A stretch of DNA of 20,019 nt from Candidatus Dormiibacterota bacterium (GCA_019236085.1 JAFAJR010000088.1:1-20019); one strand, 5' to 3'; positions 1-7,707 are shown, counted from the stretch's first letter. Notes: generated by a model from the sequence alone, not told the origin. Translations and numbers: made by a program.

Positions 1-1512
1 ATCGCCAGCGCTTTCGGCGCCGCGCAGGGCGCGCCATGCCGCGTGGTGTGGAACGCCGGCAACACCGGCTTCACCTTCCTGCACCCAGGGGCCGAGCTGC
101 AGAACAACCAGCAGTACACGTTCACGCTGCTGGGCGGCTTCTACGACCCGGCAGGCGTCACCAACACCGTCGATCACAACTGGAACATCACCACCGAGCC
201 GGCCCCTGACGTGCGCACGCTGTCACCGCCGGACGGCTCGACCGCCGTAGCGGTCGATGCCCCGTTGATCGTCACCTTCTCCACGCCGATGAACCCGATG
301 ACAACGGAGCGCGCGATCAGCCTCTCACCGGCGATCGACGGCACGCGGGTCGCACCGTCTCGCGACCTCACCCGCTTCCTGCTGCTCCCGGGACACCCGC
401 TGGTGCCGGATACCACCTACAGGCTCATCGTCTCCGACGCTGCTACTGACGCCCACGGCGAGCGCCTGCGCACCACGGTGTCGTCGGCCTTCACCGCCGG
501 GACGATGAGCGGCGGCGACCACGCAGTCCTTCTGCTGGGGCGGCCCGGGGAGGCGGCGTCGGAGGTTGCCGTCGCGCTGCTGGCATCTGCGACGACCGGC
601 GATCCCATTGACGCGGAGACCGTCCTTACGGCGCCCCGGTGTTCCATCTCCTCAGGCTGCGGCAGCGTGGCGTTCGGCGACTTGTTCTACGCCTATACGG
701 CTGCAACCCTGTCGCCGGGCTCGCACTGGCTGGCCGTGGTGGAGCAGGACCTGTCAGTTCCCGGGGCACCACTCTCCATGGCTGTGCTCAACCCCGCCAC
801 GGGCGCGGTCCGGGCGCTGATTCCGGGAGCATCCAAGCCGTCGTGGTCGCCCGACGGCAGCGCCGTGGCTTTCGCCACTGAGCGCGGCCTTGCGGTGTAC
901 CGGCCGGCGGTGAGCTCCTCCGAACTGCTGCCTGGCGGCGATCCGCTCGCGGCGCCCCCCGAGTGGGGTCCGCAGAGCGAGCTCCTGGTGCTCTCCACCT
1001 TCGGCCTGGAGGGTGCACACGTGGAGCTGGCAGACGCCGTGATCCAGCTTCGCTATCCCGTCCCGGGGCTGCAGGGCAGCGCCTCCAACCCCGCGCTCTC
1101 GCCCGACGCCACCCAGCTGGCTGTGCGCCGTGAGGGCGCGGCCGCAGGCACCTGGCTGGTGAGCCTGGGCGCCGGGCGCAGCACCCCACGGCTGCTCGAC
1201 CCCCGGCTGACCCCGTACGGATGGATCGACACCGGCACGCTGCTGGGCACGATCGAAGAGCCGGACGGATCCTTCCAGCCGGTGACCGTCACCGTATCGA
1301 CCGGCGAGGAAGCAGTGCTGCCAATCACGCTCGATGCCTCGGCGCTCACCTCGCTGGACGTCGCGCCATCGGGGCGGCTCCTCGCCTATCTCGGGCCGGG
1401 AACCGCGGGCCTGGAGCAGGCAGTCATCGAGAACGCCGACGGCAGCGAGGCGGTCCCCATCGGTGCCGGCGGCGGGACGGCGCTGCAGGCAGTCGCTGTC
1501 AGCCTGAACTGA
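1..1512 (+). CDS. Ig-like and beta-propeller domain protein, 5' partial
   Basis: The frame is open from base 1, so the true start lies outside the window; 503 residues are visible. The end of one Ig-like domain is followed by a bacterial Ig-like (Big_5/SbsA type) domain at about residues 70-165, recognised by TLSPPDGSTAV, VTFSTPMNP and TTYRLIVSDAATDAHG. The rest resembles a TolB/WD40-like propeller, with SWSPDGSAVAFATE and ALSPDATQLAVRR as PD40-type repeats. Such proteins are usually exported or surface-anchored; any signal peptide would be upstream. The stop overlaps the next start by one base (TGATG), so the two are probably translated together. Domain type is fairly sure, function unknown. 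Confidence 0.8.
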   Translation: MASAFGAAQGAPCRVVWNAGNTGFTFLHPGAELQNNQQYTFTLLGGFYDPAGVTNTVDHNWNITTEPAPDVRTLSPPDGSTAVAVDAPLIVTFSTPMNPMTTERAISLSPAIDGTRVAPSRDLTRFLLLPGHPLVPDTTYRLIVSDAATDAHGERLRTTVSSAFTAGTMSGGDHAVLLLGRPGEAASEVAVALLASATTGDPIDAETVLTAPRCSISSGCGSVAFGDLFYAYTAATLSPGSHWLAVVEQDLSVPGAPLSMAVLNPATGAVRALIPGASKPSWSPDGSAVAFATERGLAVYRPAVSSSELLPGGDPLAAPPEWGPQSELLVLSTFGLEGAHVELADAVIQLRYPVPGLQGSASNPALSPDATQLAVRREGAAAGTWLVSLGAGRSTPRLLDPRLTPYGWIDTGTLLGTIEEPDGSFQPVTVTVSTGEEAVLPITLDASALTSLDVAPSGRLLAYLGPGTAGLEQAVIENADGSEAVPIGAGGGTALQAVAVSLN

Positions 1513-2663
1513 TGCGCCGCCTCCTGTTCCTCATCGCCGACACCGGCGGTGGTCACCGGGCCGCAGCCACGGCGGTGGCCCGGCGACTCGAGTCCACGCG
1601 CCCCGGCGAGTTCGCCATCACACTGCTCGACCCATTCGCCGATGGCTCACCGCGAGCCGTCGGCGCCGGCGCCGACCTGTACGGACCGCTGACCCGCCGC
1701 GCCCGCTGGCTCTGGGGGGCCTTGTGGCATGCGACCAACTCCGGCGCCGCTGTGGCGGCGCTCAACCGGTCGTTGCTCCGCATCGTAGGGCGCGCCGTCG
1801 AGCGCAGCACAGCCGCCGTCGGGCCCCATGCCATCGTGTCGTTTCATCCACTGCTCAACCAGGCGATGGTCCGCGCCGCGCGCCAGGCCAGCCCTCGGCC
1901 GGCGACGATCACCGTGGTCACCGACCTGGTCGACATCCATGCCTCGTGGGCGGCGACCGGCGTCGACGCCGTCGTGGTGCCGTCCCCTGGCGGCCTCGAC
2001 CAGTGCCGGCGAGCCGGCATCCCGGGGGATCGTGTGCACCAGTTCGGACTCCCAGTGGACGAGCGCTTCACCAGTCCGCTGCCGGGTCCGGCCGCGAGAG
2101 ACTCGGCCCGGGAACGGCTCGGCCTCGACGCTGCACGGTTCACGCTGCTGGTCTGCGGCGGCGCTGACGGCTCCGGGGGCATCGACCGCCGGGCCAGGGC
2201 GGTGGCAGCGGCCGGCCTCGGCGTGCAGCTGGCGGTCATCACCGGCCGAAACCAGCGGGCGCTGCGGCGTCTCCAGGGGTTGCGCGACGCCTCGGGCCGC
2301 CCGGTGACGGTACGCGGCTTCGTCGAGGACATGCCCGACTGGTTGCGCGCGGCGGACCTGGTGGCCACCAAGGCCGGCCCCGGCACCATCGCTGAGACGC
2401 TGTGCTCCGGCGTGCCGCTGCTGCTGACCTCGTACCTTCCCGGCCAGGAGCGGGGCAACGTGTCCTGGGTGACGGCGACCGGTGCCGGGCGCTACGTCCC
2501 CACCGTGCGCCAGCTGGTCGATGCGGTGGCCGAGCTATCGGCGCCCGGCTCCGAGCACCTGGCAGCCATGCGCGACGCGGTGCGCCTGCTGGCCCCCAGC
2601 GAAGCCACAGCCCGGATCGCAGCGCTCGTCGCCAATCTTGCCGACGGCCGGCGGGCGGCATGA
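1512..2663 (+). CDS. MGDG synthase-like glycosyltransferase (GT28 type)
   Basis: A 383-residue protein of the monogalactosyldiacylglycerol-synthase/MurG-like GT-B fold. The N-terminus LFLIADTGGGHRAAA holds the glycine-rich GGGH acceptor-side motif (residues 12-15). The C-terminal nucleotide-sugar half has TKAGPGTIAETLCSGVPLLL followed by PGQERGNV, typical of the family. It probably moves a sugar from a nucleotide donor to a lipid acceptor at the inner face of the membrane; donor and acceptor cannot be read from the sequence. The ATG at 1512 is chosen because it overlaps the preceding stop and begins exactly at the conserved N-terminus. Its own stop overlaps the recF start as ATGA. Confidence 0.85.
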   Translation: MRRLLFLIADTGGGHRAAATAVARRLESTRPGEFAITLLDPFADGSPRAVGAGADLYGPLTRRARWLWGALWHATNSGAAVAALNRSLLRIVGRAVERSTAAVGPHAIVSFHPLLNQAMVRAARQASPRPATITVVTDLVDIHASWAATGVDAVVVPSPGGLDQCRRAGIPGDRVHQFGLPVDERFTSPLPGPAARDSARERLGLDAARFTLLVCGGADGSGGIDRRARAVAAAGLGVQLAVITGRNQRALRRLQGLRDASGRPVTVRGFVEDMPDWLRAADLVATKAGPGTIAETLCSGVPLLLTSYLPGQERGNVSWVTATGAGRYVPTVRQLVDAVAELSAPGSEHLAAMRDAVRLLAPSEATARIAALVANLADGRRAA

Positions 2664-3811
2664 CCACGGACCCCACAGGATGCGCCGTCACCCGGCTGCG
2701 CCTGCACCGTTTTCGCAACTACGGCGAGGCCACTGTCCGCTTCGGCCCGTCGTTGAACGTCATCGCCGGGCCCAACGCCCAGGGCAAGACCAACCTCCTG
2801 GAGGCGGTGGCAACCCTGGCGCTCACCCGTTCCCCGCGGGCTGCCACCGCGGCCGACCTGGTCCAGTGGGGCAGCGAGCGGTGCCAGATCGAGGCCAGCG
2901 TGCAGCGCGGCCCCATCGAGCATGAGCTCGGCTCTCGCTTCGAGCGTCACGACGGATCCGAGCGGGTGGTGCGTTCCACAACCGTCGACGGCAAGCCGCG
3001 CCAGGCTCGCTCCGTGCTGGGGCTGTGTCCCGTGGTGCTGTTCTGGCCCGACGACCTGCAGCTCGTGAAGGCAGGTCCGGAGGGGCGCCGGCGTCTGCTG
3101 GACACACTGCTGTCGCAGCTCGACCCCCGGGCTGCGAACCACCTGCTGCGCTACCGCCGGGTCCTCGAGCAGCGCAACGCGCTGCTGCACCAGATCCGGG
3201 CCGAGGGGCGGGGGCGGGACGGGCTGGCCGCCTTCACCGCAGAGCTGGTGCATCACGGGGCGCGGGTGACGGTGGCCAGGGCCCGCCTCGTCGAGTCACT
3301 GTCACCGGCCGCAGCCGAGGCGCTGCGCGATCTCAGTGGCGGCCGCGAGCGCCTCGAGCTGCGCTTCGCTTCCAGCGCCGGAGCCGGCGTGGAGGGTGAC
3401 GACGCGGCCGAGCGGACCATCCTTGCAGCGCTGCAGCGCCGCGCCGCGGAGGAGGAGGCGCGCGGCGTGACAGTGGTCGGCCCGCATCGCGACGACATCG
3501 AGGTGCTGCTCGACGGGCGGCCGGCGCGGCACACAGCCTCCCAGGGTCAGCAGCGGAGCATCGTCCTGGCCTGCAAGCTTGCTGAGATGCGTCACGTCGC
3601 AGCTGTCAGCGGTGTCACGCCGGTGGTGCTGCTCGACGACGTGCTGAGCGAGCTGGATCAGCAGCGCCGCGCAGAGTTGATGACAGCACTTGCCTCGGGA
3701 GCGCACCAGGTGCTGGTGACGACCACCGAGCCGCTGCCCGACACCGGCGTGTTCAGCGCCGTGCATCATTTCAGCGTGCGCGGCGGCAGCGTCAGCGAGA
3801 CTGCGGAGTGA
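2660..3811 (+). CDS. recF: DNA replication and repair protein RecF
   Basis: RecF is an SMC-like ATPase that helps load RecA at single-strand gaps through RecFOR. The 383 residues match the family's usual length. Visible motifs are the N-terminal RLHRFRNY, Walker A GPNAQGKT (37-44), the ABC-type signature SQGQQRSIVLACKLAE near residue 295, and Walker B/D-loop VVLLDDVLSELD (322-333). The ATG overlaps the glycosyltransferase stop (ATGA) and the stop overlaps dciA (GTGA), so it sits inside a coupled operon. It faces dnaN on the other strand instead of following it, which is unusual for this locus. Identification is secure. Confidence 0.96.
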   Translation: MTTDPTGCAVTRLRLHRFRNYGEATVRFGPSLNVIAGPNAQGKTNLLEAVATLALTRSPRAATAADLVQWGSERCQIEASVQRGPIEHELGSRFERHDGSERVVRSTTVDGKPRQARSVLGLCPVVLFWPDDLQLVKAGPEGRRRLLDTLLSQLDPRAANHLLRYRRVLEQRNALLHQIRAEGRGRDGLAAFTAELVHHGARVTVARARLVESLSPAAAEALRDLSGGRERLELRFASSAGAGVEGDDAAERTILAALQRRAAEEEARGVTVVGPHRDDIEVLLDGRPARHTASQGQQRSIVLACKLAEMRHVAAVSGVTPVVLLDDVLSELDQQRRAELMTALASGAHQVLVTTTEPLPDTGVFSAVHHFSVRGGSVSETAE

Positions 3812-4107
3812 AGCGAGACGCCGGCCCGGACCGGCTGGGCGACCTCATCGACCCCGCACTGCGCAACCTCGGAGTCCGCGGAAGGGTGCGCGACGAGCAG
3901 GTCCGCGCCGTGTTTGCGCAGGTGGTCGGGCCGGCGCTCTCATCGATGTGCCACGCCGAGCGGCTGGAGCGCGGCGCGCTGGTCGTCGCCACCAGCAACA
4001 CCGCTCTGGCGCATCAACTGCAGCTCGACTCGGTTAGCGTCATCAACGGCATGAACTCGCGGCTCGACTCGCCGGTCGTGAGGCGGCTCCGGTTCGTGCC
4101 GATGTGA
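3808..4107 (+). CDS. dciA: DUF721/DciA-like helicase-loader protein
   Basis: A 99-residue protein matching DUF721. In many bacteria lacking DnaC or DnaI this family (DciA) interacts with the replicative helicase DnaB and helps load it. The core runs from RLGDLIDPALRNLGV through FAQVVGPALSSMCHAERLERGALVVATSNTALAHQLQ, the usual pattern of an alpha/beta KH-like domain. The GTG start overlaps the recF stop (GTGA). recF followed by DUF721 is a common order in Actinomycetota, where gyrB usually comes next; here the gene ends only 9 bases from the dnaN stop on the opposite strand. Symbol by family and context. Confidence 0.82.
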   Translation: MKRDAGPDRLGDLIDPALRNLGVRGRVRDEQVRAVFAQVVGPALSSMCHAERLERGALVVATSNTALAHQLQLDSVSVINGMNSRLDSPVVRRLRFVPM

Positions 4108-4116
4108 GCGGGGGTG

Positions 4117-5232
4117 TTAGGCCACGCGCACCGGCATGATGATGCAGAGATAGTCCTCGCGGCCCGCCGGCCGCAGCACGCCGGGATTGAGCGCGCCGTT
4201 GAAGGACAGCTGGACCTCGTCGGAGTCCAGCACCGAGAGCGCGTCGAGCACGTAGCGTGCGTTGAAGGCGATCTGCACCTCGTCGCCTTTGACAGTCGCC
4301 GTCAGCGGCGCTTCGTCGTCGCCCACCTCCGCCGTCTGGGCGCGCAGCGTGAGCGTGCCGTCACCCACCTGCAGACGCACCGGGTTGGCTGCGTCGCGCG
4401 CCAGCACCGCCGCGGTGCGCGCTTCGCGCAGCAGCGCCGCGGTGGGCAGACTCACCACCGTCGCCGACTCGCCGGGAATCACCTGCGCGTAATTGGGATA
4501 CGTCCCCTCGATGAGTCGCGACGAGATGGCCACATCCTTGAGCGTGAAGAAGACCTGGTTGCGCGCCTCGGAGAACGCTATCGTCACCGTCGGCCGCTGC
4601 GCCGTCACCGCTCGTGCCACCTCGTTGAGGTGCCGCGCCGGAACGATCACCGAGGTGACCGGCAGCGTCCCCTCGACTGTCACATCGATGTTCTTGACAG
4701 CCAGCCGGTGACGGTCGGTGGCCGCCAGCGTGAGCCGCTTGCCGTCGATCTGCACCAGCACACCTGTCAGCACCGGCGACGCTTCGTCTGCGCTGGCAGC
4801 CATCACTGTCTGGGTGATCGCGTTCTGCAGCGTCACGGAGTCCGCCTCGATGGATGCCGCTGCTTCGTGCGAGGGCAGCGGCGGGAACTCCACAGCGTCG
4901 ATGCCGTGCAGGTTCGCCTTGTGCACGCCGCATTGCAGACGCAGCACCTGCGTCGCTGGGTCCAGCTCGATCGAGCATGGCGCCTCACCCAGGGACGAGA
5001 TGTACTCGCTGAGCAGACGTGCCGGTACTGTGGTGCGCCCTTCCTCCAGCACGGTCGCCGGCACCGTCGCCGAGATCGTGAGATCGAGGTTGGTGGCTGT
5101 CAGCCGCAGACCGTCCTCCGCCGTCTCCAGGAGGACGTTGCCCAGGATGGGCAGCGTGGAGCGCGGTGACACCGCGCGCGACACCAACCCCAGGGCGGCG
5201 CTGAGGGCGGAGGACGAAACCGTGGCCTTCAT
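4117..5232 (-). CDS. dnaN: DNA polymerase III beta subunit (sliding clamp)
   Basis: A 371-residue sliding clamp that encircles DNA and tethers the replicative polymerase. The N-terminus MKATVSSSALSAALGLVSRAV and the motif STLPILGNVLLE are typical, as is the C-terminal MPVRV tail. Three clamp domains of about 120 residues are implied by length. The ATG at 5232 has a good Shine-Dalgarno, AGGAG about 9 bases upstream on the minus strand. It lies downstream of dnaA in the same direction across a 246-bp gap, as in most bacteria. Its 3' end meets dciA tail to tail. Confidence 0.97.
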   Translation of the reverse strand: MKATVSSSALSAALGLVSRAVSPRSTLPILGNVLLETAEDGLRLTATNLDLTISATVPATVLEEGRTTVPARLLSEYISSLGEAPCSIELDPATQVLRLQCGVHKANLHGIDAVEFPPLPSHEAAASIEADSVTLQNAITQTVMAASADEASPVLTGVLVQIDGKRLTLAATDRHRLAVKNIDVTVEGTLPVTSVIVPARHLNEVARAVTAQRPTVTIAFSEARNQVFFTLKDVAISSRLIEGTYPNYAQVIPGESATVVSLPTAALLREARTAAVLARDAANPVRLQVGDGTLTLRAQTAEVGDDEAPLTATVKGDEVQIAFNARYVLDALSVLDSDEVQLSFNGALNPGVLRPAGREDYLCIIMPVRVA

Positions 5233-5478
5233 CGATGAGCACTCCTGTCACGGGTGGTTGTCACCAGACGACTCCTGAAGACTGCATGAGTCTAAGGAAA
5301 TCAGGAGTAGCAGTAGAGGGACGAACAGCGGGGATAACCTGCCTCGCGCAACTCGCCGTGGCTGTGCACGACGGCTGCCTGGTTGTGGAGTGGTGCACCG
5401 GTCTGTGCACCGGCATTCCCCAGGCGGCAGGAAGCGACGCTGCTGCACAGCTCGCTCCACCGGTTGTCGACAGGCTTC
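5233..5478. other. dnaA-dnaN intergenic region, candidate origin
   Basis: The 246-bp dnaA-dnaN spacer is where oriC lies in many Gram-positive-type bacteria. It contains TTGTCGACA (5464-5472), one mismatch from the actinobacterial DnaA box TTGTCCACA, and weaker half-like sites such as TGTGCACGA near 5364. The part at about 5275-5340 is clearly less G+C-rich than its surroundings and could serve as an unwinding segment. No perfect TTWTNCACA box was found, so the assignment is by position more than by motif. Confidence 0.35.
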
Positions 5479-6948
5479 TCAACGGGCCTGGAGTCGGTTG
5501 CGAATCTGACGGAGGTCGCCCTGCAGCCGCGTGTCCTCGCGCACCAGCTCGGAGATCTTCTCGATGGCGTGCAGCGCTGTGGTGTGGTCGCGGCCGCCGA
5601 ACGCGACGCCGATGACGGGCAGCGAGGACTCGGTCTCCTCGCGGATCAGGTACATCGCCACCTGGCGGGGGAACACGATGTGCTTGTCGCGGCGCTTGCC
5701 CTTCATCTCCTCCACGGAGATGCGGTAGTGGTCGGCGACCGTCTCCTGGATGGCGTCGATGCTCACCGGGGCTGTGTCCTGCATCGGGATGATGTCCCGC
5801 AGAATCTGCTGCGCCGCCTCCAGGGTCACGGGCTGGTTGTTGAGCGAGGCGTGCGCCAGCACTCTGATGAGCGCGCCCTCGAGCTCACGGATATTTTTCT
5901 GGATGCGATGCGCGATGAAGGCGCAGACGTCGTCGGGCACCAGGTGGATGTGCGTGCCCAGCTTGGTGTTGAGAATCGCCAGCCGGGTCTCGAAGTCCGG
6001 CGGCTGGATGTCCGCCATGAGGCCGCCCTCGAAGCGGCTGCGCAGCCTGTCCTCCAGCGTGGGAATGTCCTTGGGAGGTCTGTCGCTGCTGACGACTATC
6101 TGCTTCTGGATCTCGTGCAGCGCATTGAATGTGTGGAAGAACTCCTCCTGCGTGCGGTCCTTGCCGGCGAGGAACTGGATGTCGTCGATGAGGAGCACGT
6201 CAACTGTGCGATAGCGCATGCGGAAATCCGATGCGCGGTTCTCCTGGATCGAGGCGATCATCTCGTTCATGAACTTCTCGGACGTGATGTACGCCACCTT
6301 GCTGTGGCGGTTCTTCTCACGCACCGCATGACCGATCGCGTGCATCAGGTGGGTCTTGCCGAGTCCCACGCCGCCGTACAGGAACAGCGGGTTGTACGCC
6401 CTGCCCGGGGCGTCAGCGGCAGCTTTGCAGGCGGCGGCCGCGAAGCGGCTGGAGTTGCCCACCACGAAGCTGCTGAAGGTGTACTCGGGCTTCAGCCGCG
6501 CATCGTCGCTGCCGTCGTCGACGGCGCTGATCGCAGCTGCGGAGCCGGTCAGCACCGTCTCATATTCGGTGAGCGCGGGCTCGTCGGGTGGCGGCGCCGC
6601 GGCGGGGTCAACGGTGACCACGACGTCGCAGTCGCGGCCCAGCACACCCGAGAGCGTCTCACGGATGAGCGGCACGTAGCGGTCGGTCAGCCAGTCACGG
6701 GCCAGGCGCGTGGGCACGCCGAGGGTGAAGGTGTGACCATCGCTGCCCAGCAGCACAGCGTTCGCCAGCCAGGTCTCGTACCCGGGTCGCGAGAGCTGGA
6801 AGCGCAACTCCTCCTGGGCGACGAGCCAGATCTGCTCCGGATCGAGAAGCGCTGGGCCGGGGCCGTCGGGGCCTTCGGTGAGGCTCACGTGGCTGGGGCC
6901 GGGGATGTGATCGGTACGACGACGACTCCGCTCTTCACGCCATGACAT
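5479..6948 (-). CDS. dnaA: Chromosomal replication initiator DnaA
   Basis: DnaA is the AAA+ ATPase that binds DnaA boxes and opens the origin. Numbering from the ATG at 6948 (489 aa), domain I begins near residue 36 (LDPEQIWLVAQEELRFQLS), followed by a Pro/Ala/Asp-rich linker (about 112-150). Walker A is GGVGLGKT (192-199), Walker B LLIDDIQFLAGK, and the domain IV DNA-binding signature GGRDHTT (451-457). The start is uncertain: the ATG at 6948 has AGGGGG directly against it, the in-frame GTG at 6888 lacks a Shine-Dalgarno but gives a more usual length (469 aa), and a GTG at 6999 would lie inside the DnaA-box pair. The product is certain. Confidence 0.97.
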   Translation of the reverse strand: MSWREERSRRRTDHIPGPSHVSLTEGPDGPGPALLDPEQIWLVAQEELRFQLSRPGYETWLANAVLLGSDGHTFTLGVPTRLARDWLTDRYVPLIRETLSGVLGRDCDVVVTVDPAAAPPPDEPALTEYETVLTGSAAAISAVDDGSDDARLKPEYTFSSFVVGNSSRFAAAACKAAADAPGRAYNPLFLYGGVGLGKTHLMHAIGHAVREKNRHSKVAYITSEKFMNEMIASIQENRASDFRMRYRTVDVLLIDDIQFLAGKDRTQEEFFHTFNALHEIQKQIVVSSDRPPKDIPTLEDRLRSRFEGGLMADIQPPDFETRLAILNTKLGTHIHLVPDDVCAFIAHRIQKNIRELEGALIRVLAHASLNNQPVTLEAAQQILRDIIPMQDTAPVSIDAIQETVADHYRISVEEMKGKRRDKHIVFPRQVAMYLIREETESSLPVIGVAFGGRDHTTALHAIEKISELVREDTRLQGDLRQIRNRLQAR

Positions 6949-6978
6949 CCCCCTGCATGCTCTGCTGCCCGCCCGATC

Positions 6979-7009
6979 TTTTCCACATGTTCCGCACACA
7001 CGTGGAAAA
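6979..7009. promoter_or_regulatory. Inverted pair of DnaA boxes upstream of dnaA
   Basis: TTTTCCACA (6979-6987, plus strand) fits TTWTNCACA fully. The opposed copy at 7001-7009 reads TTTTCCACG on the minus strand, one mismatch. Together they form a 12-bp inverted repeat with 11 matches around a 7-base spacer. The position just upstream of dnaA is typical for autoregulation by DnaA; an origin function is also possible. Confidence 0.65.
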
Positions 7010-7150
7010 GAAATGCAAAGCGCCGACTAGGGCGATGTGGGCTGTGATGCGGAGCGAGGGTTGCATCATCCCGCCGCGGCGAACCGCCAGTCTAGCAATG
7101 CCCGTGGTGGAGGACAACCATGCGCGGCAGGGTGTGCCAGTCCAGGCGGT

Positions 7151-7159
7151 TGCTATACT
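7151..7159 (+). promoter_or_regulatory. Extended -10 promoter of the rpmH operon
   Basis: TGCTATACT is a TG-n extended -10 with hexamer TATACT (7154-7159). No good -35 is seen 16-18 bases upstream, as expected for extended -10 promoters. Transcription would start near 7166, giving a leader of about 60 nt that begins almost at the stem-loop 7171-7206. Confidence 0.6.
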
Positions 7160-7170
7160 CGACGTGCCTC

Positions 7171-7206
7171 CGTCCGGATTTGCGGCGCCGTACAGCGCCC
7201 CGGACG
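7171..7206 (+). promoter_or_regulatory. Stem-loop in the rpmH 5' leader
   Basis: CGTCCGG (7171-7177) pairs perfectly with CCGGACG (7200-7206), and inside it GGCGC (7184-7188) pairs with GCGCC (7195-7199), with a 6-base bulge on the left and a 6-base loop. That gives 12 G+C-rich pairs at the predicted 5' end of the mRNA, ahead of the GGGAG ribosome site at 7217. It may stabilise the mRNA or be a regulatory leader; no known riboswitch or L34 leader class was recognised. Confidence 0.5.
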
Positions 7207-7228
7207 TGATTCATGTGGGAGATCCCCC

Positions 7229-7375
7229 ATCAAGCGGACCTACCAGCCCAAGAAGCGTTATCGGCGCAAGACCCACGGGTTTCGCGTCCGCATGGCGACT
7301 CCCGGAGGGCGCCAGGTGCTCAAGGCGCGCCGCCGCAAGGGCCGCAAACGCCTGACGCCCGCGTCGACAGGGTGA
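7229..7375 (+). CDS. rpmH: 50S ribosomal protein L34, apparent ATC start
   Basis: L34 is a small basic protein of the large ribosomal subunit. The 48 residues begin KRTYQPKKRYRRKTHGFR after the first codon and end with KARRRKGRKRLTP, a full-length match. L34 normally starts with Met directly before KRTYQP; here that codon is ATC. No in-frame ATG, GTG or TTG lies between it and a point well upstream. GGGAG (7217-7221) sits 7 bases before the ATC, ideal spacing, so initiation at ATC is the simplest reading; a single-base sequence error (ATG to ATC) is the main alternative. The stop overlaps the GTG of rnpA. Confidence 0.9.
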   Translation: MKRTYQPKKRYRRKTHGFRVRMATPGGRQVLKARRRKGRKRLTPASTG

Positions 7376-7707
7376 GCTCGCGGCATCGCCTCGGTGGGCG
7401 ACGCCGGATTGCGCGGATTCGGGAGCACGGAGTGGTGGTCCGCGAGGATGGGGTTCGAGCCAGGGTGCAGGCCGGCGCAAGCGATGTCTCGCGGGTCGCG
7501 GTCGGCGTCACCCGGGCTGCGTCGGCGGTCGAACGCAACCGGGCGCGGCGCCGCACCCGGGCGGCCCTGGCAACTGTCCTGCCGGAGGTTTCGCTCGACG
7601 CCGTGCTGAGCGTGCCCCGTGAGGCGGCGACGATGCCTTTCGAAGATTTGCGCACCGTTCTGTCGGCGTGCATGCTGCGGGCAGCTCGCGCGGTGGCTGC
7701 GTCATGA
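7372..7707 (+). CDS. rnpA: Ribonuclease P protein component
   Basis: RnpA binds the RNase P RNA and aids 5' processing of tRNA precursors. The 111-residue form from the GTG at 7372 has the expected length and the family signature ERNRARRRTRAAL (usually RNRxKRRLRE). The start is taken because GTGA overlaps the rpmH stop, the pattern used throughout this operon. The same frame stays open upstream to an ATG at 7213, giving a 164-residue alternative that spans all of rpmH. The stop overlaps yidD (ATGA). The N-terminal half is divergent, the RNR motif region is clear. Confidence 0.88.
   Translation: MSSRHRLGGRRRIARIREHGVVVREDGVRARVQAGASDVSRVAVGVTRAASAVERNRARRRTRAALATVLPEVSLDAVLSVPREAATMPFEDLRTVLSACMLRAARAVAAS

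Noticed and set aside
4114..5169. 351-codon plus-strand ORF opposite dnaN
   Set aside because: Antisense shadow with Arg/His-rich composition and no family motifs.
5383..6945. 520-codon plus-strand ORF opposite dnaA
   Set aside because: It is antisense to a certain dnaA, has low-complexity His/Arg/Val-rich sequence and matches no family; typical shadow of G+C-rich coding DNA.
6998..7009. parS-like CACGTG sequence upstream of dnaA
   Set aside because: Beyond the central six bases it follows the DnaA-box pattern (GTGGAAAA) and not the parS arms.
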